Positions 20,686 to 30,818 of a stretch of DNA of 64,000 nt are shown piece after piece; position 1 is the stretch's first letter, and every line of letters starts with the position of its first letter. This stretch comes from Candidatus Sulfuricurvum sp. RIFRC-1. GTDB taxonomy: Bacteria > Campylobacterota > Campylobacteria > Campylobacterales > Sulfurimonadaceae. The stretch spans positions 2,294,862 through 2,358,861 of the forward strand of contig NC_020505.1 of NCBI RefSeq assembly GCF_000310245.1, read 5' to 3'. A program made the position numbers and the translations under genes. The notes under the pieces are model-generated. The model worked only from the letters and a program-made list of their open reading frames with translations. It was not told the origin of the DNA and ran no database searches.

Positions 20686-21479
20686 CGACGATTAACCACC
20701 AAGGCAATGATAAAGATAACAAGAAGACATAAGACAATAGCGGCACCGCTGGGAAGTGAAAAAAGATACGAAGCACCGAGTCCGATCACCACCGAAATGA
20801 GGGCTATCGCGATAGAAAGGAGCGTGGTCGGATAAAAACCCATGCCGAAACGGATTGCGGCAACCGGAGGAATCACCATCAATGCGCCGATAAGAAGCGT
20901 CCCAACCACCCGAATCGATAGGGCGATAATCACGGCTATAACACTCACGAGCATAAAGTTTAGTAACGTCACACGGATACCCCCTGCACGGGCAACATCC
21001 TCATCAAAAGCGATAAAATAGAGTTCTTTGAAGAAAGTGAGCAGCAGTGCCATCGCCAAGGAGCCGAAAATCCCCATCACCCACAAATCCTGAGTGCTTA
21101 CTGAGAGGATGGAGCCAAAAAGATAGCTAAAAAGGGAGGCATTAAACGATCCTGCCAGCGAGACAATAACAATGGCAAGGGCAAGTGAGCCTGATAGAAA
21201 TATAGCAAGTATTGAATCCGAATACATCCCATGGACACTGCGCAGATATTCGATCATCCATGATGCAAGCAGTGATGCAACAACCGCTATCCACAACGGG
21301 CTCATCCCAAATAATAACCCTATTGCCACACCGACTAACGATACGTGTGCCAAAGTTTCGCTGAGCAATGAATAACGGCGAAGAACGATAAAAGAACCGC
21401 TGAGTGCCGCTAAAACCGCTATCATCAATCCCGCGATAAACGCCCGCTGCATAAAGGGGTAATTAAACATTTCCAACAT
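20682..21479 (-). CDS. znuB: ZnuB-type metal ABC transporter permease
   Basis: This 265-residue protein has about eight hydrophobic segments (for example AGLMIAVLAALSGSFIVLRR near the N-terminus). Characteristic features are YSLLSETLAHVSLVGVAIG, VGTLLIGALMVIPPVAA and AIVLCLLVIFIIALV. These match the ABC-3 permease family for zinc or manganese. It follows znuC by 12 bases and overlaps bioC by 4. Confidence 0.9.
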   Translation of the reverse strand: MLEMFNYPFMQRAFIAGLMIAVLAALSGSFIVLRRYSLLSETLAHVSLVGVAIGLLFGMSPLWIAVVASLLASWMIEYLRSVHGMYSDSILAIFLSGSLALAIVIVSLAGSFNASLFSYLFGSILSVSTQDLWVMGIFGSLAMALLLTFFKELYFIAFDEDVARAGGIRVTLLNFMLVSVIAVIIALSIRVVGTLLIGALMVIPPVAAIRFGMGFYPTTLLSIAIALISVVIGLGASYLFSLPSGAAIVLCLLVIFIIALVVNRR

Positions 21480-21491
21480 TCGTTACCCCCT

Positions 21492-22253
21492 TCAATGATT
21501 ATGACATACAACGTGTGCCGGTGTGCCGTAGAGTCGGCTCATCTCATCACATCGGATCATTTCAGCAGGATTTTTGGAAACGAGCAGTGTTTGGTTGACA
21601 AACAAGACACGGGTAATATCCTCGGCAATTACTCCGATATCGTGAGTAATAAAGAGGATAGACATTTTTTTGGTACGGTTAAGGGTACGGAGCAGTTCGT
21701 AGAAACGGTGCTGGGATTCAACATCAACCCCCGTATTGGGCTCATCAACAATCAATACATCCGGGTTAGAAGCAAGTGCGCGAGCGATCATCACTCGCTG
21801 GCGCTGACCGCCGGAGAGGTTACCGATCAGACGATCCGATAAATCCTGCACCCCCATCAACTCCATCGCCTCACTAATCGAGGCTTTATCTTCGTCCGAT
21901 TCAAATCCCAAAATTCCCCTCACGGCGTATCGACCCATCCCGACCACTTCACGCACCGTTGCCGGAAAAGTGCTGTCCACCAGAGCGGAACGCTGAGGAA
22001 CATAGCCGATACGGTTCCAGTCTCGGAAACGATTTTGAGCCATTCCGAAAAGTTTAATCGCACCAGATGTCGGTTTTTCGAGACCCAACAAAAGACGGAC
22101 AAGGGTTGTTTTCCCTCCGCCGTTAGGGCCGATAATGGCACAATATTCCCCCGGCAGAATTTGAAATGTTGCCCCTTTGAGGACAAGATTGCCCTGTCTC
22201 TCAAAATTGAGGCTGTTCACTTCGAAAAGACTCGGGGAAAATTTCAACGGCAC
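21492..22253 (-). CDS. znuC: ZnuC-type metal ABC transporter ATPase
   Basis: The 253-residue ATPase has Walker A GPNGGGKTT (residues 42-50), Q-loop YVPQRS, signature LSGGQRQR, Walker B VLIVDEP and switch FITHD. Its start overlaps the end of znuA by 10 bases. The residues are those of the ABC-3 zinc/manganese group; the operon context with a His-rich ZnuA favours zinc. Confidence 0.92.
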   Translation of the reverse strand: MPLKFSPSLFEVNSLNFERQGNLVLKGATFQILPGEYCAIIGPNGGGKTTLVRLLLGLEKPTSGAIKLFGMAQNRFRDWNRIGYVPQRSALVDSTFPATVREVVGMGRYAVRGILGFESDEDKASISEAMELMGVQDLSDRLIGNLSGGQRQRVMIARALASNPDVLIVDEPNTGVDVESQHRFYELLRTLNRTKKMSILFITHDIGVIAEDITRVLFVNQTLLVSKNPAEMIRCDEMSRLYGTPAHVVCHNH

Positions 22254-23206
22254 TCCATAGCTTCACGTAATTTTTTTAGGTTCTCTCGCATTATCGAGAG
22301 ATACGTTTGATGCGATTTTAACTCATCTTGGCTAATATTTTCCAGCGGTTGGAGGGAGAGAGCCTTCGCCCCCGTTTCGCGTGCAATGGTTTGAGAGACG
22401 TTATCGTTGATCATCTCTTCAAAAAAGATCGTTTTCATCCCGTATTTTTTAACTACTTCGACCACATGGGCTACCGTCTGTGCGCTCGGCTGCTCATCAC
22501 TGGACAATCCGATAACAGACACATTTTCCAATTTATTGGCATTTGCCAAATAACCGAATGCGTCGTGATTTGAGATAAGGGCACGATTTTTACACTCCGC
22601 CAAGCCTGTTGTGTATTCTAATTTGAGTTTTTGGAGTTCGGTAATATAGGCACGTGCATTGTGATGAAAATACTCCGCTTTGAGAGGGGCAAGTTTTGAG
22701 AATTGTGTATCCAATGTTTGGGTCATTTTGATCATATTGTCGATATCGAGCCAATAGTGAGGATCAGACGCTCCGTGATCATGAGTCTCTTCCCCCTCAT
22801 GTTCTGCTTCATCGTGGTGATCTTCTTTGCTTTTCATCAAAGTCATATAGTGGCTCATGTCGATAACCTGCGTCGTTTCAGGGAGGGTGTTTATCAGATT
22901 TTCGGCCCATGTCTCAAATCCTGCACCGTTATAGATAAACAACGCCGCACCTGAAATCTCGGCAACCTGAGTCGGATTAGGAGAAAACATATGAGCATCG
23001 CTCCCCAATGGAACAATGGAACGGATATCAAGAGCATCACCGGCAACAGCATTGGCAACTTCGAACAGAGAGAAGGTACTGACAGAGACAACCGCTTTAA
23101 CGTCGCCTGTACTCTCCTTTTTCTGAGGCTTTGGAGAAAAAAAACTCATCCCTATAACGATTGCAACAATAATACCGCCAAACACTATCAGTCGTTTTGT
23201 ATCCAT
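22244..23206 (-). CDS. znuA: ZnuA-type zinc-binding periplasmic protein
   Basis: Begins with a membrane-spanning signal or anchor (about residues 5-25), then VVSVSTFSLFEVANAVAG. A His/Glu/Asp-rich insert (EDHHDEAEHEGEETHDHG) is diagnostic of ZnuA-type zinc proteins; DPHYWLD and SNHDAFGYL hold other metal ligands. The start could be 23221 instead; 23206 is chosen because GAGAG precedes it and the signal begins there. No consensus Zur site was found upstream. Confidence 0.9.
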   Translation of the reverse strand: MDTKRLIVFGGIIVAIVIGMSFFSPKPQKKESTGDVKAVVSVSTFSLFEVANAVAGDALDIRSIVPLGSDAHMFSPNPTQVAEISGAALFIYNGAGFETWAENLINTLPETTQVIDMSHYMTLMKSKEDHHDEAEHEGEETHDHGASDPHYWLDIDNMIKMTQTLDTQFSKLAPLKAEYFHHNARAYITELQKLKLEYTTGLAECKNRALISNHDAFGYLANANKLENVSVIGLSSDEQPSAQTVAHVVEVVKKYGMKTIFFEEMINDNVSQTIARETGAKALSLQPLENISQDELKSHQTYLSIMRENLKKLREAMECR

Positions 23207-23267
23207 TAATTTGACTCTCATTTATAGTAATTTTTATTCACTCTCTTAAAGAAAATTGATCGCTAAT

Positions 23268-23363
23268 CTAAAATTGCGTAAAGATAAAGTAATAGGCTAC
23301 CGTTGAGACAACGATTGCAATGGCATAGGCTACTTTTTTCTTGTGGGGACATTTTTTGCACAT
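23268..23363 (-). CDS. 31-residue membrane microprotein with an N-terminal CxxC-H motif
   Basis: The sequence begins MCKKCPHKKK, then has one hydrophobic segment of about 18 residues and ends FTQF. AAAAAGGAAAA precedes the ATG at good spacing. It sits about 60 bases upstream of znuA on the same strand. The two cysteines and a histidine could bind metal. It is short, but the ribosome-binding site, the charged-then-hydrophobic plan and the location support a real gene. Related small open frames may exist near znuA in other Campylobacterota; I could not check. Confidence 0.6.
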   Translation of the reverse strand: MCKKCPHKKKVAYAIAIVVSTVAYYFIFTQF

Positions 23364-23447
23364 AACCGTTTTCCTTTTTGTAAAAAGGGTATTTTAATCC
23401 TAATCGGTTTAAAAAAGAGCTTCATCACCCTCTAATCAACACTGTGC

Positions 23448-23453
23448 TATAAT
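23448..23453 (+). promoter_or_regulatory. -10 element of secG
   Basis: The extended -10 reads TGC TATAAT at 23445-23453. Transcription would start near 23460, about 24 bases before the secG start codon. No -35 is evident, as is usual in this phylum. Confidence 0.55.
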
Positions 23454-23483
23454 CGCGAACTTTTTTATTATTTAAGGATTAAC

Positions 23484-23801
23484 ATGACAGGTATTCTGCT
23501 CATCGTGCAAATCGTACTCGTAGTAATGATCACTATCGCCGTACTTTTGCAAAAAAGTTCCAGCATCGGCTTGGGAGCATACAGCGGTTCTAACGAATCA
23601 GTTTTCGGGGCTAAAGGACCGGGGAGCTTTTTGGCTAAAGTGACCTTTTTCCTCGGATTTGTTTTTGTGGTGAACACAATCGCATTGGGTTATTTCTACG
23701 CTCAACAAAAAAATGCTTCGGTTGTCGACGCTATGGTTGAGACGACTGAGGTTGCCGCACCTACGATCGATATCGTAAACGATACCAATATTACCAAATA
23801 A
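23484..23801 (+). CDS. secG: SecG preprotein translocase subunit
   Basis: The 105-residue protein has two transmembrane helices (residues about 2-20 and 55-74). LLQKSSSIGLGAYSG and FGAKGPGSFLAKVT match SecG. The acidic C-terminal tail (VETTEVAAP...) is an extension common in Campylobacterota. It is the first gene of a run secG-frr-pyrE, with spacings of 16 and 5 bases. Confidence 0.93.
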   Translation: MTGILLIVQIVLVVMITIAVLLQKSSSIGLGAYSGSNESVFGAKGPGSFLAKVTFFLGFVFVVNTIALGYFYAQQKNASVVDAMVETTEVAAPTIDIVNDTNITK

Positions 23802-23817
23802 GACGAAGGGGAATTTC

Positions 23818-24375
23818 ATGTTAAACGAAGTGTATCAATTTTGCGAAGAAAAAATGCAAGGAAGCTGTGAGCATCTTCTCAGCAACTTCCGCACACTCCG
23901 CACCGGACGTGTCACCACTAAAATCTTGGATAATGTTCGCGTTGACAACTACGGTTCGCTGACTCCTATCGATCAAGCCGCAAGTGTTCTTGCTACCGAT
24001 GCTACGACTATTACGATCTCTCCGTGGGATAAATCGATGCTCTCAGTAATCGAAAAAGCGATCATGAAAGCCGATATCGGAGTCAATCCGAACAATAACG
24101 GAACCGATATCAAACTTTTCTTCCCTGCGATGACCGTAGATCAGCGTCACGATACCGCGAAAAAAGCACGTGGAATGGCGGAAGATGCAAAAGTTGCCGT
24201 ACGTAATGACCGCAAAAAAGCAAACGATAAAATCAAAGTACTCGAAAAAGACAAACTGGTAACCGCCGATGAGTCCAAAGGGGCTCAGGATAAAGTCCAA
24301 AAGATCACCGATAAATTTATCGCCAAAATCGAAGAATTGCTCAAAAGTAAAGAGCAAGACATCTTGACGGTATAA
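23818..24375 (+). CDS. frr: Ribosome recycling factor
   Basis: The 185-residue product has the family hallmarks: the N-terminal helix, [28 protein letters not shown], and a C-terminal region rich in Lys that ends in the helix [13 protein letters not shown]. The length is exactly right for RRF. It splits post-termination ribosomes with EF-G. Confidence 0.97.
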   Translation: MLNEVYQFCEEKMQGSCEHLLSNFRTLRTGRVTTKILDNVRVDNYGSLTPIDQAASVLATDATTITISPWDKSMLSVIEKAIMKADIGVNPNNNGTDIKLFFPAMTVDQRHDTAKKARGMAEDAKVAVRNDRKKANDKIKVLEKDKLVTADESKGAQDKVQKITDKFIAKIEELLKSKEQDILTV

Positions 24376-24380
24376 CCCTA

Positions 24381-24989
24381 ATGGATATCAAACAAATCTA
24401 TCTCGATGCAAGCGCAATGCTTGAAGGGCATTTTAAACTCAGCTCGGGCAATCACTCTGCGTATTACCTCCAATCGGCAAAAGTGTTGGAGCAACCTCGC
24501 ACCGCAAAGCTTCTCGCGGATGCGCTAGCCGCTAATATTCAAAAAAATGGGATCGAAATTGATACCGTTTGTGCTCCGGCACTCGGTGGACTCATCGCAG
24601 GATTTGCCCTCGCGACAGCACTCGATAAACGTTCGATTTTTGCAGAGCGTGTCAATGGTGAAATGCAGATTCGTCGCGGTTTTGAAATCACTCCGGGTGA
24701 GAAAGTCCTCATCTGTGAAGACATCATCACCACCGGCGGGTCTGCTATGGAAGCGGCAAAGGCTATCGAAGCCCTCGGCGGTGTCGTGGTAGGTTTCGCA
24801 GCCCTCGCTAACCGTGGGTTTTGCAAACGTGACGGAAGCGCCTTGGATCGTAAAACCAACTGTGCTTTACCTGCGGATAAACCTCTTTTCGCCCTCGCTG
24901 ATTTCGATTTTGAGATGTATGCACCGGAAAATTGCCCATTGTGTGCGGATGGTTCAGACGCGATCAAGCCCGGTTCTCGAGGAAATTAA
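24381..24989 (+). CDS. pyrE: Orotate phosphoribosyltransferase
   Basis: The 202-residue enzyme forms OMP from orotate and PRPP. The PRPP-binding motif is [15 protein letters not shown], and [18 protein letters not shown] and the [14 protein letters not shown] segment near the N-terminus fit the PyrE family. It is 5 bases after frr. The C-terminal tail ([20 protein letters not shown]), with a CPLC motif, is typical of the Campylobacterota PyrE subgroup. Confidence 0.95.
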   Translation: MDIKQIYLDASAMLEGHFKLSSGNHSAYYLQSAKVLEQPRTAKLLADALAANIQKNGIEIDTVCAPALGGLIAGFALATALDKRSIFAERVNGEMQIRRGFEITPGEKVLICEDIITTGGSAMEAAKAIEALGGVVVGFAALANRGFCKRDGSALDRKTNCALPADKPLFALADFDFEMYAPENCPLCADGSDAIKPGSRGN

Positions 24990-24995
24990 CATTAT

Positions 24996-25076
24996 GTACG
25001 CAAGCGTGCATGGGGGCTCTCTGCCGAAGAGAACTCAGCGTTAGCGTAGCCACGTGGGCTTTGCTCGCGTGGCGTA
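24996..25076 (+). repeat. Dispersed hairpin repeat, family B copy 1
   Basis: It starts with GTACGCAAGCGTGC and contains a 35-base core that is identical to the one in copy 2 (32271-32348). It then forms a hairpin around GGGCTTTGCTCGC (CCACGTGGGC with GCTCGCGTGG). It lies in the 5' leader of the next gene. Confidence 0.75.
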
Positions 25077-25089
25077 TCCAAGGAAAAAA

Positions 25090-25398
25090 ATGAACAATAC
25101 CGATAATTTCAAAGTCGATATGGAGCACCTCCAAAAGGTACAGCGAACTCTTCGTAAAGCGGGAAATATTTTCCCCAATGAAAAAGAGTTGGTTGCGACT
25201 TTGGAAGATTTAATTATCAAAGCCCAAGACGACACCTCTCTTAACACCTACTACCATATGGCACAGTATCTCAAACAACGCCTAAAAGAACTCAAAAGCC
25301 AACTCGATCAGCCTCTCGAAGCGGTCGATACTGCAATAGAAGATTTAGAGTGGTCGATACGCTATCTTCAATGGCTCGTCACTGAACAAAAACCTTAA
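25090..25398 (+). CDS. Hypothetical helical protein
   Basis: The 102-residue product starts at ATG 25090 behind AAGGA. It is rich in Leu, Lys, Glu and Gln with heptad-like spacing (LQKVQRTLRKAG, LKQRLKELKSQLDQPL) and should be helical or coiled-coil. No signal or membrane segment. Its 3' end overlaps the convergent antiporter gene by 4 bases. No family was recognised. Confidence 0.65.
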   Translation: MNNTDNFKVDMEHLQKVQRTLRKAGNIFPNEKELVATLEDLIIKAQDDTSLNTYYHMAQYLKQRLKELKSQLDQPLEAVDTAIEDLEWSIRYLQWLVTEQKP

Positions 25399-27023
25399 AG
25401 ATCGCAATAAAGCGCTTCGCTGACCAAGCGTGCCGCCACTTCTCTCTTTCCATCGATCGTGATGGAGATGGGAAGTCCTCGAAGGGCACGCTTTTCTTCT
25501 AAACTGATCACTTTAACTACCAGTTTCACATTCGGCGCATAACGGATAATCGTTTCACAAATAAGTCTCTTTTTGTCCAAATTATCGAGTGTGACGATAA
25601 CACTTACCGACTCTTTGGTACACAATTTATCCAAAATAGCGCTTTTAGACATATCCCCAAAATAGACCTCTTGCCCATCACGAAGCGCCTCTTCGACGTG
25701 TTTATAGCTGTTGTCGGCAACAACGTAATCGACCCCCTCGGCCTTCAATGCTTTAGCCACGAATTTTCCCACAACCCCGTAGCCGCAGACGATAACATGA
25801 TTTTTACGTCCGGGCAACATGGCAAACGTTTCGGTAACGCTGATATCTTTGAAAAAATAGCTGCTGATCTTCGACAAATTTGCCAAAATTATAGGGGTAG
25901 CTACAATCGATAAGACAATGACCAATACCAAAATCTGAGAAAGTTCATCGGGAATAAGCTTGTTATTCCCCGCAAGTGCAAAAATTGCAAAGGAGAACTC
26001 TCCGACCTGCGAAAGGGCAATAGCGGTTTTAAATGCGATTTTGGCTTGGGAATAGATACGGATAACTCCATAAATAATTATCGCCTTAACGATCAAAACC
26101 CCCAAGAGGATTATCATAATCTCAGATAAATGGGTTACAAACAGTGCCAAATCGATCTTCATCCCGACCGTAACAAAAAAGGTTCCGAGCAATAAATCTT
26201 TAAACGGTGCGATATCGGATTCAACTTTATGGTGATAACGGGTTTCAGCAATAATCATCCCCGCGACAAATGCCCCAAGAGAGTAGGTAAATCCGGCATA
26301 CGAAGCTAACAGGGAAGAAGCCACAACAATAACCAAAACCGAACCCATAAACAGTTCGTCCACTTCACTCGAAGAGGAGAAATGGAGCAACCATGTCATC
26401 ATTCTCTTGCCTACGATAAACAACAATCCTACAATGACCAACGCACTAATCGCCGTTTGAAGTAATACATCACTGATATCTTTACCGTTTGAGCTTAAAA
26501 ATCCGATCAAAATTAAGATCGGGATAACGGCAATATCTTGAAAAATCAAAATCCCGGTCGACTTTTGGCCATAGGGACGGGCAATCTCTTTGGTCGATTT
26601 GAGATAACTCAAAACGACTGCGGTCGAAGAGAGCGACAATGCCATCGAAATAATCAATGCCGTTTCTAATGAAATTCCGAATACTCCGTACGCAAAAGAA
26701 AAAAAGATGCCCGCAGAGAGAAGAACTTGAAGCGAACCGTTAAAAAAGACATCGGTTTTCATCGTTGAAAGGCGTTGCAACGACACTTCCAGTCCGATCG
26801 TAAACATCAAAAAAACCACACCGAATTCGGCAATCATCTCTAAGGTATGCGAATCGGCCATGTGACGTAAATCGAATCCGTACGCAACCGTCACACCGGT
26901 CAAAATGTAACCGATAATCGGCGAAATTCCAAATCGCTTGAGGACAAGATTGACAACAATCGACATTCCCAAAGCTATTGTGATGTAATAAAGTACCGAT
27001 TCCACTAATTTCCAATTTGTCAA
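25395..27023 (-). CDS. CPA2-type cation:proton antiporter with RCK domain (Kef/YbaL-like)
   Basis: This 542-residue protein has about twelve transmembrane segments (GISPIIGYILTGV, AEFGVVFLMFTIGLEVSLQRL and following) typical of monovalent-cation:proton antiporter-2 proteins. A C-terminal RCK/TrkA-N nucleotide domain follows (VIVCGYGVVGKFVAKALKAE), which binds NAD or similar and gates transport. It resembles KefB, KefC and YbaL; the ion (K+ or Na+) cannot be told. A complete TrkA-C domain is not evident. Confidence 0.88.
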   Translation of the reverse strand: MTNWKLVESVLYYITIALGMSIVVNLVLKRFGISPIIGYILTGVTVAYGFDLRHMADSHTLEMIAEFGVVFLMFTIGLEVSLQRLSTMKTDVFFNGSLQVLLSAGIFFSFAYGVFGISLETALIISMALSLSSTAVVLSYLKSTKEIARPYGQKSTGILIFQDIAVIPILILIGFLSSNGKDISDVLLQTAISALVIVGLLFIVGKRMMTWLLHFSSSSEVDELFMGSVLVIVVASSLLASYAGFTYSLGAFVAGMIIAETRYHHKVESDIAPFKDLLLGTFFVTVGMKIDLALFVTHLSEIMIILLGVLIVKAIIIYGVIRIYSQAKIAFKTAIALSQVGEFSFAIFALAGNNKLIPDELSQILVLVIVLSIVATPIILANLSKISSYFFKDISVTETFAMLPGRKNHVIVCGYGVVGKFVAKALKAEGVDYVVADNSYKHVEEALRDGQEVYFGDMSKSAILDKLCTKESVSVIVTLDNLDKKRLICETIIRYAPNVKLVVKVISLEEKRALRGLPISITIDGKREVAARLVSEALYCDL

Positions 27024-27047
27024 ACATTTTTATAAGTCTTAAAAGTA

Positions 27048-27053
27048 TATAAT
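27048..27053 (+). promoter_or_regulatory. -10 element of pyrG
   Basis: AAAAG TA TATAAT ACG at 27048-27053 gives a consensus -10 about 95 bases ahead of the pyrG start codon. There is no -35 at standard spacing. Confidence 0.4.
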
Positions 27054-27149
27054 ACGTTCCTTAAGAAGAGCGGCAATTTGTCGACGTTTTGGATCACTAC
27101 GACCCATTTAACCCCATCGTAAAAACGCTAATAGCTAAGGAATGATTCA

Positions 27150-28778
27150 ATGACCAAATATATTTTTGTAACCGGCGGTGTACTCAGTTCACTCGGAAAA
27201 GGGATTACGGCAGCCAGTATCGGAGCGTTACTCAAACACTCCGGCAAACAAGTCGGAATGCTCAAAATCGATCCGTATATCAACGTTGACCCGGGAACCA
27301 TGAGCCCACTGGAACACGGTGAAGTATTCGTAACCCAAGATGGTGCCGAAACGGATTTGGACATTGGAAACTACGAACGTTTTCTCGACGCATCTTTTTT
27401 ACGCACCAGCAACTTCACGACGGGTCAAGTCTACAGCTCGGTTATCGAACGTGAGCGCAGCGGCGGGTATTTGGGGCAGACGATTCAGGTTGTTCCTCAT
27501 ATCGTCGGAGAAATTGTTGATCGTATTAAAAAAGCCGGTGAGGGACATGAGATTCTTGTTGTTGAGCTCGGCGGTACCGTCGGAGACATCGAGGGATTGC
27601 CGTTTATGGAAGCGATTCGCACCATGAAACACGATGACGAGGTAGAAGGGACATTTTTCATCCATGTTACCCTCATCCCGTTCATCAAAGCGGCTGGTGA
27701 GCACAAAAGCAAACCGACCCAGCACTCAGTGCAGGAGCTTCGTCGTATCGGAATCACCCCACAGATGATTATCGCCCGTAGTGAAGAAAAACTCCCAAGA
27801 ACCTTTAAAAAGAAACTTGCCCTCGCCTGTGACGTCAGCTCGGACAGTATCATCGAAGCAATGGATGAGCAAACCATTTATGCAGTACCATTGAGCTTTT
27901 TACAACAAAATATCCTTGCCCCGATCGCTAAAGAGCTCAGTCTTGGAGAACTTAAACCCGATATGGAACAGTGGGATTCATTGGTCAAAAAGATTGTCTC
28001 TCCAAAACACCATGTTACCATCGGATTTGTCGGTAAATATCTGGAACTCAAAGAGTCGTATAAATCGCTCATCGAAGCGCTTATCCATTCGGGAGCGCAT
28101 CTCGATACCCGCGTAGCGATCAACTGGATTGACAGTGAAAAAATCGAAACGCAAGGGGCAGAAGCACTGTTACGCGACTGTGATTCGGTTCTCGTTGCCG
28201 GCGGTTTCGGTAACCGTGGAGTTGAAGGGAAAATCGAAGCGATTCGCTACGCCCGTGAAAATAAAATCCCGTATTTGGGAATCTGTTTGGGAATGCAGCT
28301 CTCCATCGTCGAATACGCACGCAATGTTTTAGGCTATGCTGATGCCAATTCCATCGAGTTTAACCCGAAAACGACCCATCCAATGATTTATCTAATCGAT
28401 AATTTCATCGACCAATCAGGTGAAACTCAGCTTCGAACCCACCACTCGCCGATGGGAGGAACACTCCGTCTGGGCGAATACCCGTGTGAAACGAAAGAGG
28501 GGTCAAACCTTCGTACTGCCTATAACAACGAAGCACTGATTTATGAGCGTCACCGTCACCGTTACGAAGCCAATCCGACCTATCGTGCAGCACTCGAAGC
28601 GGCGGGAATGGTCGTTACCGGTGAATCACATGGTTTGATCGAAGCGGTTGAGATTCCAAATCATCCATGGTTTTTGGGGGTACAATTTCATCCTGAATTC
28701 ACCTCTCGTCTCCAAAGTCCGAATGCTTCCATCCTCGGATTTGTGAAAGCAACATTCGCGCATGTCAACCCTGCCTGA
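27150..28778 (+). CDS. pyrG: CTP synthase
   Basis: The 542-residue enzyme aminates UTP to CTP using glutamine. The N-terminal synthetase domain has [37 protein letters not shown] and [16 protein letters not shown]. The C-terminal amidotransferase has [10 protein letters not shown] with the catalytic Cys and FHPEF with the His-Glu of the triad. Full length. Its end overlaps recJ by 17 bases. Confidence 0.97.
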   Translation: MTKYIFVTGGVLSSLGKGITAASIGALLKHSGKQVGMLKIDPYINVDPGTMSPLEHGEVFVTQDGAETDLDIGNYERFLDASFLRTSNFTTGQVYSSVIERERSGGYLGQTIQVVPHIVGEIVDRIKKAGEGHEILVVELGGTVGDIEGLPFMEAIRTMKHDDEVEGTFFIHVTLIPFIKAAGEHKSKPTQHSVQELRRIGITPQMIIARSEEKLPRTFKKKLALACDVSSDSIIEAMDEQTIYAVPLSFLQQNILAPIAKELSLGELKPDMEQWDSLVKKIVSPKHHVTIGFVGKYLELKESYKSLIEALIHSGAHLDTRVAINWIDSEKIETQGAEALLRDCDSVLVAGGFGNRGVEGKIEAIRYARENKIPYLGICLGMQLSIVEYARNVLGYADANSIEFNPKTTHPMIYLIDNFIDQSGETQLRTHHSPMGGTLRLGEYPCETKEGSNLRTAYNNEALIYERHRHRYEANPTYRAALEAAGMVVTGESHGLIEAVEIPNHPWFLGVQFHPEFTSRLQSPNASILGFVKATFAHVNPA

Positions 28779-30357
28779 AGTACCCCTTCTCGATCATACC
28801 TCTCTAGGGAGTTTTTTAGCGCACCGTTTTGAGGCGCAAAGCGAGAAACTCTCCGATATACCCCACCCCAATAATCTCAAAGATGCCAAAAAAGGTGCCG
28901 AGCGTTTAGCTCGTGCTATCCGTAACAATGAACGTATCGCTCTGGTCGGCGATTACGATGTGGATGGCGTCACCTCGACCGCAATCGTCAAACGTTTTTT
29001 CGACCTCATCCCCTACCCTCTAATTACTACCATACCGAACCGATTTAGTGATGGGTATGGGGTCTCTAAAAATGTACTCGAGCGTCTCGATGCGGATGTC
29101 ATCTTTACCGTCGACAACGGGATCAATGCCATAGAAGCCGCAGAAGTGTGCAGGTTACGGGGAATCGATCTGATCATTACCGATCATCACACCCCTGGTG
29201 ACATCCTCCCGGACGCTTATGCCATTATCAACCCGAAACAGCCCGATTGTCCCTATCCGTTTAAAGAGATATGCGGTGCGCAAGTGGGTTGGCTGCTCAT
29301 GGGGCTAGTGAAACAAGAACTAAACCTCACCATCGATATGCGTCAGTTTTTTCCCTTTCTCGCTCTCGCAATTATCGCCGATGTCATGCCGCTCATAGGG
29401 ATTAATCGTGCTATTGTCAAGACAGGGTTAGAGATGATGCAAACGTCATCCCTCTCTCCGTTTCTCCTTATACGTGATTTTCTAAACCGCTCCAATGTCT
29501 CCTCTGAAGATATCGCATTTCAAATCGCTCCGCGTATCAACTCGGCAGGACGGCTCGAAGATGCTTCGATCGCTTTGGATTTTCTCTTGGCCGACACCAG
29601 CGAGAGGGCATACCATCAGTTCGAACTTCTCAGCGCCCTCAATACCTTGCGCAAAGAGACCGAAGCGCAAAATACCGCCGAAGCAATGGTACACGTAAAC
29701 CGTGATGATTCAATCATAGTCGTAGTCGGTGAGCACTGGAATGAAGGGGTCGTCGGGATCGTGGCATCACGCCTCGTCAACCATTTTCAAAAACCTGCCA
29801 TTGTCCTCAGTATTCACAACGGTATTGCCAAAGGCTCCGGTCGGAGCATCGGTAATGTCGATCTCTATACCCTCATCAAATCCCAAGAGAAACATCTGCA
29901 AAAATTCGGCGGTCACAAAATGGCGGCAGGACTTTCGATGAGCAGTGATACGGTAAGCGCATTTCGTCTTGGAATCAATGAAGCGGCAAAAAGTGTTAAT
30001 CCTTCTGATTTCATTCCCCACAATGAGATCGTCGGTGAGCTGGAACATGAGATGATCAATTTTCAGCTTTTAGAGCTGTTGGAGCGATTCGAACCCTACG
30101 GTGAGGGAAATCCCCGCCCGAGGTTTCTGATCCGTGAGGCCGATGTTGTAACCGTAAAACTGTTCGGTAGCGACCAATCGCACAGCCGTATCGAACTCCG
30201 CCCCTCTGCTGTGAGTCCAAAAACACTCGAACTGATCGCATTTCGGCGAACACTCGAATGCCCCGAAAATAAAAAAATGTCGTGCAGCTATACAGTAAAT
30301 AAAAATGAATGGAACGGACGTGTCTCCCTCCAACTGATGGTGGAGAGAGTCTTTTGA
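28762..30357 (+). CDS. recJ: Single-strand-DNA-specific exonuclease RecJ
   Basis: This 531-residue protein has the DHH phosphoesterase motifs [10 protein letters not shown] (D64, D66, D68), DNG (about 118-120) and DHHTPGD (141-143), plus the DHHA1 motif [10 protein letters not shown]. It acts 5' to 3' on single-stranded DNA in repair and recombination. The start ATG is within the pyrG end. At 531 residues it is shorter than E. coli RecJ (577) but normal for the phylum. Confidence 0.95.
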   Translation: MSTLPEVPLLDHTSLGSFLAHRFEAQSEKLSDIPHPNNLKDAKKGAERLARAIRNNERIALVGDYDVDGVTSTAIVKRFFDLIPYPLITTIPNRFSDGYGVSKNVLERLDADVIFTVDNGINAIEAAEVCRLRGIDLIITDHHTPGDILPDAYAIINPKQPDCPYPFKEICGAQVGWLLMGLVKQELNLTIDMRQFFPFLALAIIADVMPLIGINRAIVKTGLEMMQTSSLSPFLLIRDFLNRSNVSSEDIAFQIAPRINSAGRLEDASIALDFLLADTSERAYHQFELLSALNTLRKETEAQNTAEAMVHVNRDDSIIVVVGEHWNEGVVGIVASRLVNHFQKPAIVLSIHNGIAKGSGRSIGNVDLYTLIKSQEKHLQKFGGHKMAAGLSMSSDTVSAFRLGINEAAKSVNPSDFIPHNEIVGELEHEMINFQLLELLERFEPYGEGNPRPRFLIREADVVTVKLFGSDQSHSRIELRPSAVSPKTLELIAFRRTLECPENKKMSCSYTVNKNEWNGRVSLQLMVERVF

Positions 30358-30812
30358 TCACGCGTATCCTTTTCCTCGCTTTTTTGCTCATCGGATGCAA
30401 CAGCACTAATACCACTCTCCCCTATCCGCTCACCATCAGTGAAGAGGGTCTCGGTGCGATCCATCCCGATACCCCATTCGAGCAAATCAGTACTTCTTTG
30501 CACGGTTTTGAGTTTGAAAAACTGAGTCGAATTTCCCCTCAGTACCCCGAGATCATCTACCAAATGAAACGGGGGGATGGACTCATCGCCCAAATCGTGT
30601 CCGATGCTTCGGGTAAGAAAATCGCCGCAATCCATATCCTCAACCCGCAGGTTAAAAACAAACGGAACCTCGGACTGGGTGATTCATTGCCTCAAGCTAA
30701 AACATTGACATGCCCTAATGCCCTTTGTTCTTACGATAATGAGCCCTCAGTACACTACCGGATCGATCCAAAAACACGAACCATTCTCGAAATAACCTTT
30801 CAAAAGCTATAA
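30354..30812 (+). CDS. Predicted lipoprotein of unknown function
   Basis: Read from a TTG start (overlapping the recJ stop as TTGA and preceded by GGAGAGAG), the product of 152 residues begins with a short signal ending in LLIGC, a lipobox with Cys15. The mature part has a helical/beta region and a Cys-containing segment (CPNALCSYDNEP). A longer ATG start at 30309 would add 15 residues and spoil the signal. No family was recognised. It lies between recJ and a LapB-like gene. Confidence 0.65.
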   Translation: MITRILFLAFLLIGCNSTNTTLPYPLTISEEGLGAIHPDTPFEQISTSLHGFEFEKLSRISPQYPEIIYQMKRGDGLIAQIVSDASGKKIAAIHILNPQVKNKRNLGLGDSLPQAKTLTCPNALCSYDNEPSVHYRIDPKTRTILEITFQKL

Positions 30813-30818
30813 TACGTC

